Shown: piece by piece, positions 52,888-61,491 of the stretch | Layout: each line of letters begins with the position of its first letter | Numbering within the stretch: the first letter of the stretch is position 1 | DNA from: CAJQQK01 sp963696075 | Lineage (GTDB): Bacteria; Pseudomonadota; Alphaproteobacteria; Rhizobiales; Hyphomicrobiaceae | Direction of reading: 5' to 3' | DNA length: 64,000 nt | Assembly: GCA_963696075.1 (NCBI GenBank) | Contig: CAVOJD010000037.1 | Span: forward strand, 27,240 to 91,239 | Translations under genes and position numbers: made by a program | The notes under the pieces: model-generated | What the model saw: the letters and a program-made list of their open reading frames with translations, nothing else | What the model was told of the DNA's origin: nothing | Databases searched by the model: none

Positions 52888-54507
52888 TTATTCAGCTGGC
52901 TGCAGGGTCGCACCAGACCCCATCGGGGCCTCACGACGCACATCGCCACGGATCGTCTTGTAGATGTTGAAGGCCATGATCAGCGCCCCCACGAGATAGA
53001 GCATGCCGCCAACCATACGCATGACGTACTCGGGATGCAGGGCACTGACCGTGTCGATGAACGAGTTCACCAGGAAGCCCTGATCATCATACTCACGCCA
53101 CATCAGCCCCTGCGTGACGCCGGCAACCCACATCACCGCCGCATAGATGACGATACCGATCGTCGCCAGCCACAGATGCCAGTCCACCATCCGAAGTGAA
53201 TAGAGTCGCTCCCGGCCCCAAAGCTTCGGTACCAGATAGTAGATCGCACCAAACGTGATCATGCCGTTCCACCCGAGCGCACCCGAATGCACATGCCCGA
53301 TCGTCCAGTCGGTGTAGTGCGACAGCGAGTTGATCGACTTGATCGACATCATCGGACCTTCAAAGGTCGACATGCCGTAGAAGGCGACGGCGATCACCAT
53401 CATCCGCAGGACCGGGTCGGTACGAAGCTTGTCCCATGCCCCTGAGAGCGTCATGAGACCGTTGATCATGCCGCCCCACGACGGCATCCACAGCATCACC
53501 GAGAACACCATGCCAAGCGACTGCGCCCAATCCGGCAGCGCCGTATAGTGAAGGTGATGCGGACCCGCCCAGATGTAGAGAAAGATCAACGCCCAGAAGT
53601 GAATGATCGACAACCGGTAGGAGTAGATCGGCCGGTTGGCCTGCTTCGGCACGAAATAATACATCATGCCAAGGAAGCCCGCGGTCAGGAAGAAGCCCAC
53701 CGCGTTATGCCCGTACCACCATTGCGTCAGCGCATCCTGCACCCCGGAGAACGCGGAGTAGCTCTTCGAGCCGAGGAACGAGACCGGCACTGCCATGTTG
53801 TTGACGATGTGCAACATCGCCACCGTGACGATGAACGCAAGGAAGAACCAGTTGGCAACGTAGATGTGCGGTTCTTTGCGTTTCCACAGCGTGCCCAGGA
53901 ACACCAGCAGATACGCCACCCACACGACCGTCAGCCACAGATCGACGTACCACTCAGGTTCCGCGTATTCGCGGCTCTGTGTCGCCCCGACGAGGTAACC
54001 CGTGGCAGCCATCACGATGAAGAGCTGATAGCCCCAGAACACGAACCACCCGAGCCATCCCCCGAACAGGCGAGCCCGGCTGGTGCGCTGGACGACATAA
54101 AAGCTCGTCGCGATCAGCGCATTGCCCCCGAACGCAAAAATAACCGCGGAGGTATGTAACGGCCTCAGGCGGTTGAAGTTGAAGTAGGGCTCGAAGTTCA
54201 AATCCGGAAACGCGAGCTGGGCCGCGATGACGACGCCGACCAGAAACCCGGCAATCCCCCAGAACAGGGTTGCGATCGTGCCGGCACGGATCACGTCGTC
54301 CATGTAGTTTTCTTCGCCCTCAGCCAGCGCACGCTGCGCCACCGGGCGATAGTCAGCCATTCTGACCGCGACAATCGTCGCAAGGAACAGCACTGCTGCC
54401 ATGACCATGCCGTGGGTCCGGAAGACCTCGTCCTGGCCACCAAGCGCAGCAATCAGCGATGCGACAAGCGCAAGCGCAAAGAATGTAATTAAGGGCCCAT
54501 TGCTCAT
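52888..54507 (-). CDS. ccoN: cbb3-type cytochrome c oxidase subunit I, CcoN/FixN
   Basis: The 539-residue catalytic subunit has twelve membrane helices and the histidines that bind heme b, heme b3 and CuB: RPLHTSAVIFAFGGNA, WWYGHNAVGFFLTAGFLG, WAGPHHLHYTALPDW and TDWTIGHVHSGALGWNG. It reduces oxygen with high affinity in the inner membrane. ATG 54507 has GGAG nine bases upstream. The open frame continues 22 codons further without such a site. An FNR box lies 115 bases upstream at 54622-54635, so induction at low oxygen is expected. It heads ccoNOQP-GHIS. Confidence 0.97.
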   Translation of the reverse strand: MSNGPLITFFALALVASLIAALGGQDEVFRTHGMVMAAVLFLATIVAVRMADYRPVAQRALAEGEENYMDDVIRAGTIATLFWGIAGFLVGVVIAAQLAFPDLNFEPYFNFNRLRPLHTSAVIFAFGGNALIATSFYVVQRTSRARLFGGWLGWFVFWGYQLFIVMAATGYLVGATQSREYAEPEWYVDLWLTVVWVAYLLVFLGTLWKRKEPHIYVANWFFLAFIVTVAMLHIVNNMAVPVSFLGSKSYSAFSGVQDALTQWWYGHNAVGFFLTAGFLGMMYYFVPKQANRPIYSYRLSIIHFWALIFLYIWAGPHHLHYTALPDWAQSLGMVFSVMLWMPSWGGMINGLMTLSGAWDKLRTDPVLRMMVIAVAFYGMSTFEGPMMSIKSINSLSHYTDWTIGHVHSGALGWNGMITFGAIYYLVPKLWGRERLYSLRMVDWHLWLATIGIVIYAAVMWVAGVTQGLMWREYDDQGFLVNSFIDTVSALHPEYVMRMVGGMLYLVGALIMAFNIYKTIRGDVRREAPMGSGATLQPAE

Positions 54508-54621
54508 ATATCGGCTCTCCCCGTGTCGCACGCGCGCTACACATGAAGGACACGACCACTCTCGCAATCGCATTCAGCGCACGCTCAAAGAGCCTCATAC
54601 GGACTGAGCCACCGAGCGACC

Positions 54622-54635
54622 TTGATTTGGATCAA
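54622..54635. promoter_or_regulatory. FNR/FixK anaerobox between ccoN and the hemerythrin-like gene
   Basis: TTGATTTGGATCAA is a perfect TTGAT-N4-ATCAA site. It lies 115 bases upstream of the ccoN start (minus) and 112 bases upstream of the plus-strand gene at 54747, so one box could serve both directions. The known regulation of fixNOQP by FnrL/FixK makes this a strong assignment. Confidence 0.88.
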
Positions 54636-54746
54636 GGCAGCCAGCCAAAGAATTTTACTAAAGAAGGAGCACCCGCAGCATCGGTTGCCTTCTCAAGGTG
54701 CGGCAAATTATCGAAACGCGGATCGAAAGCACTGGAGCGATGTCCC

Positions 54747-55337
54747 ATGGAACGCAATGATCGAGGCGTTGGCCATGACAAAGTCTGCCCAGCGGTCGAA
54801 AACCCGCTGACGACCTACACCCGCCTGCTCCATGAGCAGCTCGAACTTGCAAGCGAGCTTGAGCGGATCGCCGACGCTCTGCCCGACAAGTTCGACCAAT
54901 ACCGATGCCGCGAACTCGCCGATCATATCCCAGCAGTCTTCAACGTGACGCTCTCAGTGGCGCACGACTTCCTGCACCCGGTCCTCTTGCGCCGCTGCGA
55001 TGGTCATCCCTTTTCCAAGACCACCATGGAACGGCTACGGTCGGAGCGCCTGATGGATCAGGGCTACGCGATGGAGATCAACGGCCTGTTGCTGATCCTC
55101 GCTGGCCCGAAGAGCAAGACGGACATGAACGCCGCTGGCTATATGCTTCGCGGCTTCTTTGAAAACTGGCAACGCGCCTGCGCCTTCGAACTGGAGTTCG
55201 TCGTCCCGCTGGCGACCAAGCAATTGAGAAATTCCGACTTATCGACGATGGCAAGCCTTCTGGCCCGCCACCTCATGGTGACGCCGACAGCGTGCACGAC
55301 CACACGTCACGCCCTCAAGTACCACTCGCTGCATTGA
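54747..55337 (+). CDS. Small helical protein, possibly hemerythrin-like
   Basis: ATG 54747 with GGAG nine bases upstream gives a 196-residue protein. The open frame reaches back to 54543, but that part lies across the ccoN promoter. The sequence is nearly all helical, with TRLLHEQLELASELERIADA, CRELADHIPAVFN, AHDFLHPVLLRRCDGHPF and AFELEFVVPLATKQL. The spacing of His and Glu residues resembles a degenerate hemerythrin four-helix bundle, but a full set of metal ligands was not confirmed. It shares the anaerobox with ccoN and overlaps the 3' end of fnrL by 23 bases on the opposite strand. Its job may be oxygen or nitric oxide related; this is inference. Confidence 0.62.
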   Translation: MERNDRGVGHDKVCPAVENPLTTYTRLLHEQLELASELERIADALPDKFDQYRCRELADHIPAVFNVTLSVAHDFLHPVLLRRCDGHPFSKTTMERLRSERLMDQGYAMEINGLLLILAGPKSKTDMNAAGYMLRGFFENWQRACAFELEFVVPLATKQLRNSDLSTMASLLARHLMVTPTACTTTRHALKYHSLH

Positions 55338-56040
55338 GTGCATCACGGTCTTTCACCCGAACGGTGTGCGCATTGTCGAATTCGATGATGTCGTTCTTCC
55401 TGAGCGCACTCATCTGCCGGCTAACGGTCTCGATCGTGAGGCCCAGAAAATCCGCCATTTCACCGCGCGACAGCGGCAACTGTATCCGCGGCTCGTCCTC
55501 GATCTCCGGCTTGCTGGCATCGCTGGCCGACATGATCAGCGCCAGAAAACTCGCGACCTTCTCGTAAGCGGTCTTGCGTCCGAGCGTCAGCATCCATTCG
55601 CGCGCCTCGTCGAGTTCCCGCAACGATTGCTCGTGCAGACGCGCCGCCATGTCATGCGAACCACTGACCGCATGCTCCAGCGCCGAGCGCGAAAACGTGC
55701 AAAGCTCGGTATCCACCGTCGCCTCGGCCGTGACGTTGCTCAACTCACGAAACGGCCGGCCAAGCAGGTCCGGGGCGAACTGCAGCCCGACGATCTGCTG
55801 GCGTCCGTCCTCAAGCAGCTTGGAAAGCTTGATGACGCCGGAAATGACATTGGCATAGGTGGCGATCGGCTGTTGCTCGGCAAGCAGCTCCGTTCCCGCA
55901 GAGACCTTGATCCGTTTGGTATGCTTGCTCAGCTCCGTCAGTTCTTCCGCCGACAGCGCGCCGCAAATCCCGCCGTGCCGCGCTTCACAGGACTGACAGA
56001 TCTTCGGAATGTCAGAATTGTGGACATCCTGGCGTGCCAT
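55315..56040 (-). CDS. fnrL: FNR-type oxygen-responsive transcription regulator (FnrL)
   Basis: The 241-residue CRP/FNR family regulator has N-terminal cysteines in CQSCEARHGGIC plus a later DTELCTF cysteine, giving the four ligands expected for an oxygen-labile 4Fe-4S cluster. The cNMP-like fold (VISGVIKLSKLLEDGRQQIV) and a winged helix-turn-helix follow. Its recognition helix LTIETVSRQMSALRKNDII has the E-x2-S-R of TTGAT-N4-ATCAA-binding proteins. It lies beside ccoN, and an anaerobox at 56135 upstream suggests autoregulation. Targets in this window are probably ccoNOQP-GHIS, the universal stress protein and the flanking genes. Confidence 0.93.
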   Translation of the reverse strand: MARQDVHNSDIPKICQSCEARHGGICGALSAEELTELSKHTKRIKVSAGTELLAEQQPIATYANVISGVIKLSKLLEDGRQQIVGLQFAPDLLGRPFRELSNVTAEATVDTELCTFSRSALEHAVSGSHDMAARLHEQSLRELDEAREWMLTLGRKTAYEKVASFLALIMSASDASKPEIEDEPRIQLPLSRGEMADFLGLTIETVSRQMSALRKNDIIEFDNAHTVRVKDRDALNAASGT

Positions 56041-56134
56041 AATTCCTCTCCTCGATCCAGCGTTCGATCGAAACCACTATTTCAGACTATGTATTCAAAA
56101 TAAACGATGCGTACGGTGGATAAGAACGTTTTTT

Positions 56135-56148
56135 TTGATCTGGATCAA
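56135..56148. promoter_or_regulatory. FNR anaerobox between fnrL and the DUF2189 gene
   Basis: TTGATCTGGATCAA is a perfect TTGAT-N4-ATCAA site following a run of T. It is 95 bases upstream of the fnrL start on the minus strand and 110 bases upstream of the plus-strand DUF2189 start, so it may serve autoregulation, the DUF2189 gene, or both. Confidence 0.85.
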
Positions 56149-56257
56149 TGCGGCCCGACACGCTGACGCGGTGACATCGTGCCTCAGGTGCCAAAGTCGA
56201 TAGCACCTCCGAAGGCCTCCAACGGGGTGATGGCTCTGACCATAGCCCTTTGAGAAG

Positions 56258-57097
56258 ATGGACCGTCAAAAAATGTCAAACGCCGAGCCGACCAAAGCCG
56301 TCCCAGCGCCAGCCGCCTCCGCCCTGCCGACCGTGCGCCAGGTCACGTTCGCAGACCTTGAAAGCGCCCTTTCCAAAGGCATCGCCGACTTCAAGGCCGC
56401 ACCTCAGTTCGGCCTCTTCTTCGGCGCCGTCTACGCCATTGGCGGTCTTTTCCTTTTTGCAGCCGTAATGCTCATTGGCCAACAATGGCTTGCCTATCCT
56501 CTGGTGATCGGTTTCGCCTTGATCGGCCCATTCGTTGCGACCGGCCTCTACGAGGTATCGCGCCTGCGCGAACAGGGCCGCGAACTGAACTGGAGCACCG
56601 TCCTCACGGTTGTATGGAACCAGCGCCGGCGCGAACTGGGCTGGATGGCGTTCGTCATGTTGTTCATCTTCTGGGTATGGATGTATCAGGCGCGAACTCT
56701 GTTCGCCGTCTTCTTTGGCTTCAGCGGCTTCGCGACAATCAGTGGCTTCCTGCACGCGGTTTTCACGACCTGGAACGGTTGGACCTTCCTTCTCGTCGGC
56801 CACCTTGTCGGCGCCATCATCTCGATGGTTCTTTTCGCCCTCACGGTCGTCTCAATTCCCCTTCTCCTCGACAGAAACTCCGATTTCGTGACGGCCATGA
56901 TCACTTCCATCCGCGTCGTCACAGGCTCGCCTGTTCCAATGCTCGCGTGGGGCCTGTTCGTGATCGTCTGCGTTGTGCTCTCCGCACTTCCCGGCTTCCT
57001 CGGCTTCCTCGTCTCGCTGCCGGTCTTCGGCCACGCGACATGGCACCTCTATCGCATCGCCGTTGCCCCCCCCGAGGATGCTCAGGCACGTCCCTGA
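56258..57097 (+). CDS. DUF2189 integral membrane protein
   Basis: The 279-residue product has a polar, Pro/Ala-rich N-terminus, then VTFADLESALSKGIADFKAA and about six membrane helices, for example GLFFGAVYAIGGLFLFAAVM and LLVGHLVGAIISMVLFALTV, with GPFVATGLYEVSRLREQG between helices two and three. This is the DUF2189 pattern, whose function is not known. It is divergent from fnrL and shares the anaerobox at 56135, so a role in low-oxygen life is plausible. Confidence 0.85.
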   Translation: MDRQKMSNAEPTKAVPAPAASALPTVRQVTFADLESALSKGIADFKAAPQFGLFFGAVYAIGGLFLFAAVMLIGQQWLAYPLVIGFALIGPFVATGLYEVSRLREQGRELNWSTVLTVVWNQRRRELGWMAFVMLFIFWVWMYQARTLFAVFFGFSGFATISGFLHAVFTTWNGWTFLLVGHLVGAIISMVLFALTVVSIPLLLDRNSDFVTAMITSIRVVTGSPVPMLAWGLFVIVCVVLSALPGFLGFLVSLPVFGHATWHLYRIAVAPPEDAQARP

Positions 57098-57147
57098 AGC
57101 CTTGTCCGTGTGGACCTGCCCCCTGCCCGAAAGGGTCGTTACCGAAA

Positions 57148-57186
57148 CGGATCGTGTCCGGGAATGTTCATCCCCGACACGATCCG
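57148..57186. terminator. Stem-loop between convergent genes
   Basis: CGGATCGTGTC (57148-57158) and GACACGATCCG (57176-57186) form a perfect 11-bp stem, with a GGG/CCC inner pair in the loop. It lies between the DUF2189 stop (plus) and the GMC oxidoreductase stop (minus). A short A-run on the right gives T's before the stem on the minus strand and TTTCGG after it. It could serve both genes. Confidence 0.6.
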
Positions 57187-57227
57187 AAAAAGGGCAGAAC
57201 GAACAGCCCGGCGCCAAGCGGCACAAC

Positions 57228-58838
57228 TCAGCCCTCTCGTGCATCCTCACGGATCATCGCGGCCCCTTTTTCACCAATCATGATGGCGGGCGCATTGGTG
57301 TTGCCGGACGTCATCGTCGGCATGATCGAGGCATCAACCACCCTCAGCCCTTCGACGCCGTGCACCCGCAGGCGATCATCGACCACCGCCATCGCATCAT
57401 GCCCCATCTTGCACGTCCCGATCGGGTGATACGCCGTTTGCGCGGTTCGTCGGCAGAAATCGAGCAGCTCGTCGTCCGATTGCGCATCAGCGCCCGGGTT
57501 CATCTCATGGAGGCGATGCGGCGCGAACACATCGTGCGCGATCACGTCACGTCCGATCCTCATACCTTCGACGATGACACGGCAATCCTCACTGTCGGTC
57601 AGAAAGTTCGGCTTGATGGCCGGCGGGGCATAAGGGTCGCTGGAACGAATGTGGATCGATCCCTTCGATTCAGGCCGCAGTTGATAGACGCTCAGCGTCA
57701 TCCCTGGCTCCCGGTCCATCTCCGCGCGCTTGTTCGCGTCGCTGTAGCTCACCGGCATGAAGAAGAACTGGATGTCCGGCGTCTCGAGTTCGGGCCGCGA
57801 GCGCACGAACCCATGCGCAAGAGCGGCCGATGACGTCAGCATGCCGCGCCGTGTCGCGACATACTTGAGCGTCTCCCCGACCAGCCTGAGCCCGCGCGTC
57901 CGTTCGTTGAAAGATACCTTCTGCTTGAGCCGCCAGTTCATGCGGGCCGCAATATGATCCCGGTAGTTCTCACCCACACCGGGCAGATCATGGACGACAT
58001 CGATGCCGGCGCCCCGCAGTCGCTCACCCTGGCCAATCCCGGAAAGTTCCAGCAGTTGCGGAGACTGCACCCCGCCAGCCGCCAGAATGATTTCACCGGC
58101 GTGCGCTTCCCGCCCCGCCCCCTTGACGTCATAGGCAACGCCAACGGCACGCTTTCCCTCGAACAGCACCCGCCGCGCATGCGCATGCGTTTCGATTTTG
58201 AGGTTCGCCCGCTTCTTTGCAGGATCGAGATAGGCGTTCGCCGCACTCCACCTCAGCCCGTTCTTCATCGAGCACTGGTAGTATCCAAAACCGTCCTGCA
58301 CGCCGTTGTTGTAGTCACGATTACGCGGATGACCGAGCGCCTCGCCGGCATCAATGAAAAGGTCGGCCAGCTCGTTGCGCGAATAGCTATCCGCGATATT
58401 GACCGGTCCCCCCCGCGCACGCGCCTCGTCGATCGCCCCATCACGCTCGAAATGCTCGATCTTCTTGAAGAACGGCAGCACCTGGTCATAGGACCAGCCA
58501 CGATTGCCGAACTGCGCCCAGGTGTCATAGTCAAGCGGCTGCCCCCGCACCCAGATCATCCCATTGATCGCGCTCGACCCGCCAAGCGCCTTGCCCCGCG
58601 GAATGGGAATGCGCCGCCCATGGACACTGTCGTCGGGTTCCGTCTCGAACAGCCAGTTGAACTGCGGGTTGGTCATCAACTTCGTGAACCCGACCGGCAG
58701 ATACACCCAGAAGTTCTTGTCGCTACCGCCCGCTTCAAGCAGCAACACGCGCGACTTGCCGTCCTCCGTCAGCCGGTTGGCAAGGACACACCCCGCCGAT
58801 CCCGCCCCGATGATAATGTAATCGTATCTCTCGGCCAT
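57228..58838 (-). CDS. GMC-family FAD oxidoreductase (choline dehydrogenase-like)
   Basis: ATG 58838 behind GGAGG gives 536 residues. The FAD-binding start is YDYIIIGAGSAGCVLANRL, with PRGKALGGSSAINGMIWVRG (GMC signature 1), GGVQSPQLLELSGIGQGERL (signature 2), and the catalytic histidine region TAYHPIGTCKMG followed by GNTNAPAIMIGEKGA. Such enzymes oxidise alcohols such as choline, glycols or fatty alcohols. The open frame runs 34 codons further upstream but crosses the ribosome site. Its neighbours (SnoaL-like protein, Baeyer-Villiger monooxygenase) suggest breakdown of an alcohol or ketone, but the substrate is not known. Confidence 0.93.
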   Translation of the reverse strand: MAERYDYIIIGAGSAGCVLANRLTEDGKSRVLLLEAGGSDKNFWVYLPVGFTKLMTNPQFNWLFETEPDDSVHGRRIPIPRGKALGGSSAINGMIWVRGQPLDYDTWAQFGNRGWSYDQVLPFFKKIEHFERDGAIDEARARGGPVNIADSYSRNELADLFIDAGEALGHPRNRDYNNGVQDGFGYYQCSMKNGLRWSAANAYLDPAKKRANLKIETHAHARRVLFEGKRAVGVAYDVKGAGREAHAGEIILAAGGVQSPQLLELSGIGQGERLRGAGIDVVHDLPGVGENYRDHIAARMNWRLKQKVSFNERTRGLRLVGETLKYVATRRGMLTSSAALAHGFVRSRPELETPDIQFFFMPVSYSDANKRAEMDREPGMTLSVYQLRPESKGSIHIRSSDPYAPPAIKPNFLTDSEDCRVIVEGMRIGRDVIAHDVFAPHRLHEMNPGADAQSDDELLDFCRRTAQTAYHPIGTCKMGHDAMAVVDDRLRVHGVEGLRVVDASIMPTMTSGNTNAPAIMIGEKGAAMIREDAREG

Positions 58839-59045
58839 CTCGTCGCCTCCGCAAACAGGTCGGTGCGGACCGGAGATCAGCCAGTTCTGGCAGACGTAAC
58901 CGGACCCAGGCCAAATGGATATCGCCGCAGCCCGAGCCACGAAACCCCCATCCCATCGCCCGCCGGATATTTGCGGGCGGTATCAAGCCCGTTCAGGCGA
59001 CGGCACGCTGTCCGTCCAAGCGGGAAAACCGCAGATACCGCTTGC

Positions 59046-59492
59046 TCAGGACTGGTTGCCATCTTCCACCAGACGCATGAACGCCTCCAAATAGAAGGGG
59101 TCGTGAAATTCATCCATTCGCACGATCAACCCATCGGACTGTTCGATGACGAGGCGAAACCGCGTGTTCAGGATCTCGCCAGACGCGATATGGCGAAAGA
59201 TGATCATGATGCGCGAACGGGCAACAGCACCGTCCACCTTCAGGAAATCCGTAACGAACGCCCCGAACTCGAATGTGTCGAGCATCAACTGCAGTTTCTC
59301 GCGAACCGCATCCTTGCCGACGGCTGAGGCCGCGAAGGGCACCTGCTCCCCATCGACGTTGATCGACCTGACCACATTGTCGGCCATCAACGACATGACG
59401 ACGTCGAGGTCGCGGTTCGCCCACGCCGAAACGGCTGCGCGAAAGACCCGCTCTGTCTCGCTGGGGGCAGGCTTGTTTTCCGATTGCGGCAT
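59046..59492 (-). CDS. SnoaL/NTF2-like protein
   Basis: The 148-residue protein has a cone-shaped NTF2-like pattern: VFRAAVSAWANRDLDVVMSL, ADNVVRSINVDGEQVPF, GKDAVREKLQLML and LVIEQSDGLIVRMDEFHDPF. SnoaL-like proteins include cyclases, isomerases and ligand-binding proteins, and the sequence does not decide between them. It lies between the GMC oxidoreductase and the Baeyer-Villiger monooxygenase genes on the same strand, with about 210 bases on each side, so it may be transcribed on its own. Confidence 0.8.
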   Translation of the reverse strand: MPQSENKPAPSETERVFRAAVSAWANRDLDVVMSLMADNVVRSINVDGEQVPFAASAVGKDAVREKLQLMLDTFEFGAFVTDFLKVDGAVARSRIMIIFRHIASGEILNTRFRLVIEQSDGLIVRMDEFHDPFYLEAFMRLVEDGNQS

Positions 59493-59704
59493 TCGAAAAA
59501 ATCAGTCCGTCTGGAAGACCCGGCATCAGAAAAGCGAGCCGCCAGGAAAATATGAATGAAACGTAGCCTGCAGAATCAAGAATAAGTTGGCCGACCGAGA
59601 CGTGGCAATCCGCACAAAGGCTTATAGACGCTCACGCGAAAAAATCATCCCCACTTTGATACGATCTGAGACAGCGGCGGGTGACGCTCTGTCTCGAACG
59701 CCAT

Positions 59705-61375
59705 TCACTTAAATTCGAAACCGGGATAACCCGTCGCCGCGATCTCATCGCACTTTTCACGATAGCGTCCGACACCGCCGATATACGGCAGGAACACCCG
59801 CGGCTTACCCGGCACATTCGCGCCCATGTACCAGGACGCAGCTTGCGGATAGAGCGTCTTGTGCGCCACCTCGTTGCTGTGCTCGATCCAAGCGTCCTGC
59901 GCCACCGCCTGCGGTTCAATCGAACGGTAGGCGTTTTCCTGCATATACGCGATGCACGCGCTCATCCAGTCGACGTGCTGCTCGATCGACACAATCATGT
60001 TCGACAGCACCGACGGGCTCTGTGGACCGGTGACCATGAACAGGTTCGGAAAACCCGCCGACATCATGCCAAGATAGGTCTTCGGCCCCTCGGCCCATTC
60101 CTCGCGCAACAATTGCCCCCCTGTCCCGCGGATATCGATGCTATCGAGCGTGCCGGTCATCGCATCGAAACCGGTCGCGAAAACGATGGCGTCGAAACGA
60201 TACTCCCTCCCACCCTGGCGAACACCCTTCGCCGTCATCGCCTCGATCGGCGCCTCGCGAATATTGACCAGATCGACGTTGGGTCGATTGAACGTATCGA
60301 AATAATTCGTATCAACACAAATGCGTTTGGTGCCGATCGGGAAGCTTTTCGGCGCCAGCAGTTCCGCCGTTTCGGGGTCCTTCACGATCTCGCGCACTTT
60401 GCCGCGCACGAATTCCGCCGCCGTCTCGTTCGCCGCCGCATTGGTGATGAGATCGTTGAAGGCCGCCATGAAGCGCGTCCCCCCGTCGGACCAGCGCTTT
60501 TCATAGACTTCAATACGCGTCTGCGGATCAACGTCCAGCGCCGACTGATCGTTGGGGTTGGTGAGGATACCGTTGCGCGCCCGCCGCGCCTCTTCTCTCA
60601 GCCGCGCATATTCGCTCTTCCAGGATGATTCATAGTCATCCGTCATCGGCCCGTTTCGCGATGGGATCGAGTAATTCGCGGTGCGTTGGAAAACGGTCAC
60701 GTGTGCCGCCTGCGCAGCGATCACCGGGATGGCCTGGATCGCGGACGACCCGGTCCCGATCACCCCGACCTTGAGGCCGGTAAAATCAACCCCTTCATGG
60801 GGCCACGTCCCGGTGTGGTAGGTCGCCCCTTCATAGTCATCAAGCCCCGGAAAATCCGGCACACGCGAGGTCGAAAGACATCCCGTCGCCATGACGCAGA
60901 ACCGCGCGCCAACCGTCTGGCCGCGATCCGTTTTCACCACCCATCGCTTTTCCGTCTCATCGAACGCGGCCGACGTCACCGTCGTCTCGAACTGGATGTC
61001 ACGCCGCAAATCGAAGCGGTCCGCGACATGGTTCGCATAGTCCAGGATTTCCGGCTGCGCTGAAAACTTTTCACTCCACCGCCACTCCTGCTGCAGCGCC
61101 TCCGAGAACGAGTAGGAGTATTGCATGCTCTCCACATCGCACCGCGCCCCCGGATAGCGGTTCCAGTACCACGTCCCCCCAACGCCGGTTGCCGTGTCGA
61201 ACACCCGGACCTTGAGACCCAGTTCGCGCAGCTTGATCAGCATATAGAGCCCGCCGAACCCGGCCCCGACGATCACGGCATCATAGACCTCGAGGGGTTG
61301 TTCCCCCGCGCCGCCTTCAGTCGCTGACGAACCTGGAATGTCGATCTTGGAATCTTGCGTCATCTGACCCGTCAT
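59705..61375 (-). CDS. Baeyer-Villiger-type flavin monooxygenase
   Basis: The 556-residue enzyme has two Rossmann motifs (AVIVGAGFGGLYMLIKLREL and LKVGVIGTGSSAIQAIPVIA) and, between them, a YEGATYHTGTWPH version of the Baeyer-Villiger fingerprint FxGxxxHxxxW, with Tyr in the first position. GGTWYWNRYPGARCDVESM is typical of cyclohexanone monooxygenase-like enzymes. It would use NADPH and oxygen to turn a ketone into an ester or lactone. The first codons are polar and low in complexity, and a second ATG four codons later is possible. The length is normal. Confidence 0.92.
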   Translation of the reverse strand: MTGQMTQDSKIDIPGSSATEGGAGEQPLEVYDAVIVGAGFGGLYMLIKLRELGLKVRVFDTATGVGGTWYWNRYPGARCDVESMQYSYSFSEALQQEWRWSEKFSAQPEILDYANHVADRFDLRRDIQFETTVTSAAFDETEKRWVVKTDRGQTVGARFCVMATGCLSTSRVPDFPGLDDYEGATYHTGTWPHEGVDFTGLKVGVIGTGSSAIQAIPVIAAQAAHVTVFQRTANYSIPSRNGPMTDDYESSWKSEYARLREEARRARNGILTNPNDQSALDVDPQTRIEVYEKRWSDGGTRFMAAFNDLITNAAANETAAEFVRGKVREIVKDPETAELLAPKSFPIGTKRICVDTNYFDTFNRPNVDLVNIREAPIEAMTAKGVRQGGREYRFDAIVFATGFDAMTGTLDSIDIRGTGGQLLREEWAEGPKTYLGMMSAGFPNLFMVTGPQSPSVLSNMIVSIEQHVDWMSACIAYMQENAYRSIEPQAVAQDAWIEHSNEVAHKTLYPQAASWYMGANVPGKPRVFLPYIGGVGRYREKCDEIAATGYPGFEFK

Positions 61376-61491
61376 CTGAAATTTGAAATCCCATCGTGTC
61401 CAAATACACGCCCACCAAATCTTATCCGCGTTTCACCGCAATCCCTAAACCCGTAGGCGATATTTAGCCGATCCCCTGCTGGCGCAGTCCC

